From the NCBI GenBank assembly GCA_963971285.1, contig OZ020244.1:3782001-3846000 (forward strand): 64,000 nt of DNA, in the 5' to 3' direction. The notes beneath the pieces are model-generated. The model was not told where the DNA came from, made no database searches, and saw nothing but the letters and a program-made list of their open reading frames with translations. Positions 62,739 to 64,000 of the stretch are shown here, piece after piece. Each line of letters begins with the position of its first letter. Positions within the stretch are counted from its first letter, which is position 1. The stretch is from Astropecten irregularis (Eukaryota > Echinodermata > Asteroidea > Paxillosida > Astropectinidae). The position numbers and the translations under genes were made by a program.

Positions 62739-63213
62739 GAACCGACAGGTAGGCTGCAGTTTCAGCCCCCGGGCAATCCAGAAAGCTAATCTACATACTT
62801 TAGCCCAGAGCATATTTGGCCAGACTATTTCTAGCTCTGATTAATTTCGGTATGTGCATCTTTTTACTCATTTTCAAAGTTCAGTCCTTGATCTGTTCAT
62901 AGGTAACATCATTTTAATGTACATGAAATGTATCTCCCGGGAATCAGAGTTTACATAGTTATCTATAAATGGATATATCCTATGAATAATGTGCAAGTGA
63001 TTGAAGCCCACGTCTTTTAAGGTAGTATCATACTTTGGTTAGAAATGGGAGAGTTTTCTTTCTCGCTACGCTAAGCAAGGACTTTCTGCAGAATGCACAT
63101 AACAGCACGTTAGCAGAAAACAATCAAGGTTAGCCGAGAAATTCTTCGCTAGCCGATAAAGCGTCCAAATATCTTGCTTATGGATTCCATGAAATAGATT
63201 TCATGCGTAGCAA

Positions 63214-63413
63214 TAGCACTCTGCACTTGCGCTAAAATTAGCACACCAGATCTCAGACAAACATTGCAACCATGCAAACGTGTGGTGGGTGTGCTTGTGT
63301 GCATGTACGGTGTACACTACGTGTGTTAGTCAATGTTTGTCTGACATCCAGGGATTTTGAACATGCGCACGCTGGCCAAATCGCTCGTGTGACATCATTA
63401 GTGCGGAACGCTA
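63214..63413. mobile_element. MITE, family H, longer copy
   Basis: TAGCACTCTGCACTTGCGCT opens and TTAGTGCGGAACGCTA closes. The CRE-like site is mutated (TGACATCA) and an extra segment is inserted at about 63358-63392. Confidence 0.75.
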
Positions 63414-64000
63414 AGCTCATAAAACAGGTTTCCAAAATTGGGCCCAGTTCAGTACAGCAGATTCGGACATTTGCATGGCATTTTAAAAGAATAGAATTTT
63501 TTTTTTAACAGCATGTGTACTTAAACATCCAATCCAAATTGTTTATCATGCCTTTATGAAGCCAAATACTTCCGTAAAGGAGTGACGTTTAAATGGAGCA
63601 TTCTTCTAAATGCTAGTGAACTTATTAAAATCTAATAAAGTGATTAGTCATAGCAGAACCAAGCTTGGCATCGCAGAACATGACAGCAACAGAATCTTTC
63701 CTTGACTCGTCACATTTAATGTCTTCTAAAAAGGGTTCACGCTGATAAGGTACACTTAAAATGCTCTCCAAAAACTGAGCTTGTTGCAGCGCATGACTTT
63801 CATGATCTAATAAACGGAGCGAGCTAAAATGCTACTGTTAGATTTTTTGGACTATATCTAGGCCGGCTAGTCGGCTGGGTATGACTGCGGCCGGAACATC
63901 TCACTGTTTTCTTTGTGCATACTTGAGTGCGTGTGTGGTATAGAGTGGATTGATCGGGTGTCAAGTCTTTGGTATTCTGCACTTGACAAATTCATCAGCC
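63414..64000. other. EEP intron 3 to window edge, nothing recognised
   Basis: No exon, repeat family or RNA gene can be supported. Confidence 0.35.

Overview
The window is AT-rich animal nuclear DNA. Its genes have many introns with GT..AG junctions, it carries tRNA-derived SINEs, and it is packed with short non-autonomous DNA transposons. I see no bacterial operon, CRISPR array or phage module. The mixture of repeat families suggests a marine invertebrate deuterostome. An echinoderm such as a sea star is my best guess, but this is an impression from repeat style and not a proof.

Three genes have real support. (1) At the left edge, the 3' end of an unrecognised plus-strand gene has its terminal coding exon at 1358-1560 and a probable upstream exon at 449-522. 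(2) PRPF18, the second-step pre-mRNA splicing factor, lies on the minus strand. I assembled nine coding exons between 15330 and 7081 with every splice phase matching, giving 315 residues. Only about 26 C-terminal residues are missing, and I could not find their exon. (3) A secreted-looking member of the endonuclease/exonuclease/phosphatase (EEP, DNase I-like) superfamily is on the plus strand. Exon 1 is at 26399-26605, exon 2 at 55844-56021 and exon 3 at 56547-56756, and the rest of the gene lies beyond the window. Its first intron is about 29 kb and holds most of the repeats. A fourth, weak candidate is a tiny two-exon minus-strand gene at 18841-20069.

Layout: 1-1.6 kb, end of gene 1; 1.6-7 kb, repeats; 7-15.3 kb, PRPF18; 15.3-26.4 kb, intergenic with the weak small gene; 26.4-56.8 kb, EEP exons 1-3 with a repeat-filled first intron; 56.8-64 kb, EEP intron 3, again repeats.

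The most striking non-gene feature is an element family built on a 60-bp tandem unit. It forms arrays at 4.5, 29.7-31.4, 40.3-41.2, 44.5-45.1, 52.3-53.2, 61.2-61.6 and 61.9-62.6 kb, plus solo copies with no long array at 13.2 and 21.0 kb. Arrays often end in an inverted unit (foldback structure) and share a flanking motif containing GATGAGCAGTTTGCAGCAGT. Because 60 is divisible by three, the arrays are open on both strands and give spurious 20-residue-repeat 'proteins'. About twenty further MITE-like families are named here by letters of my own (A to Z). They include TTAA-flanked families, a GAGTAC-rich hAT-like foldback element with a target-site duplication, and several nested insertions. 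The genes show no functional link to one another.
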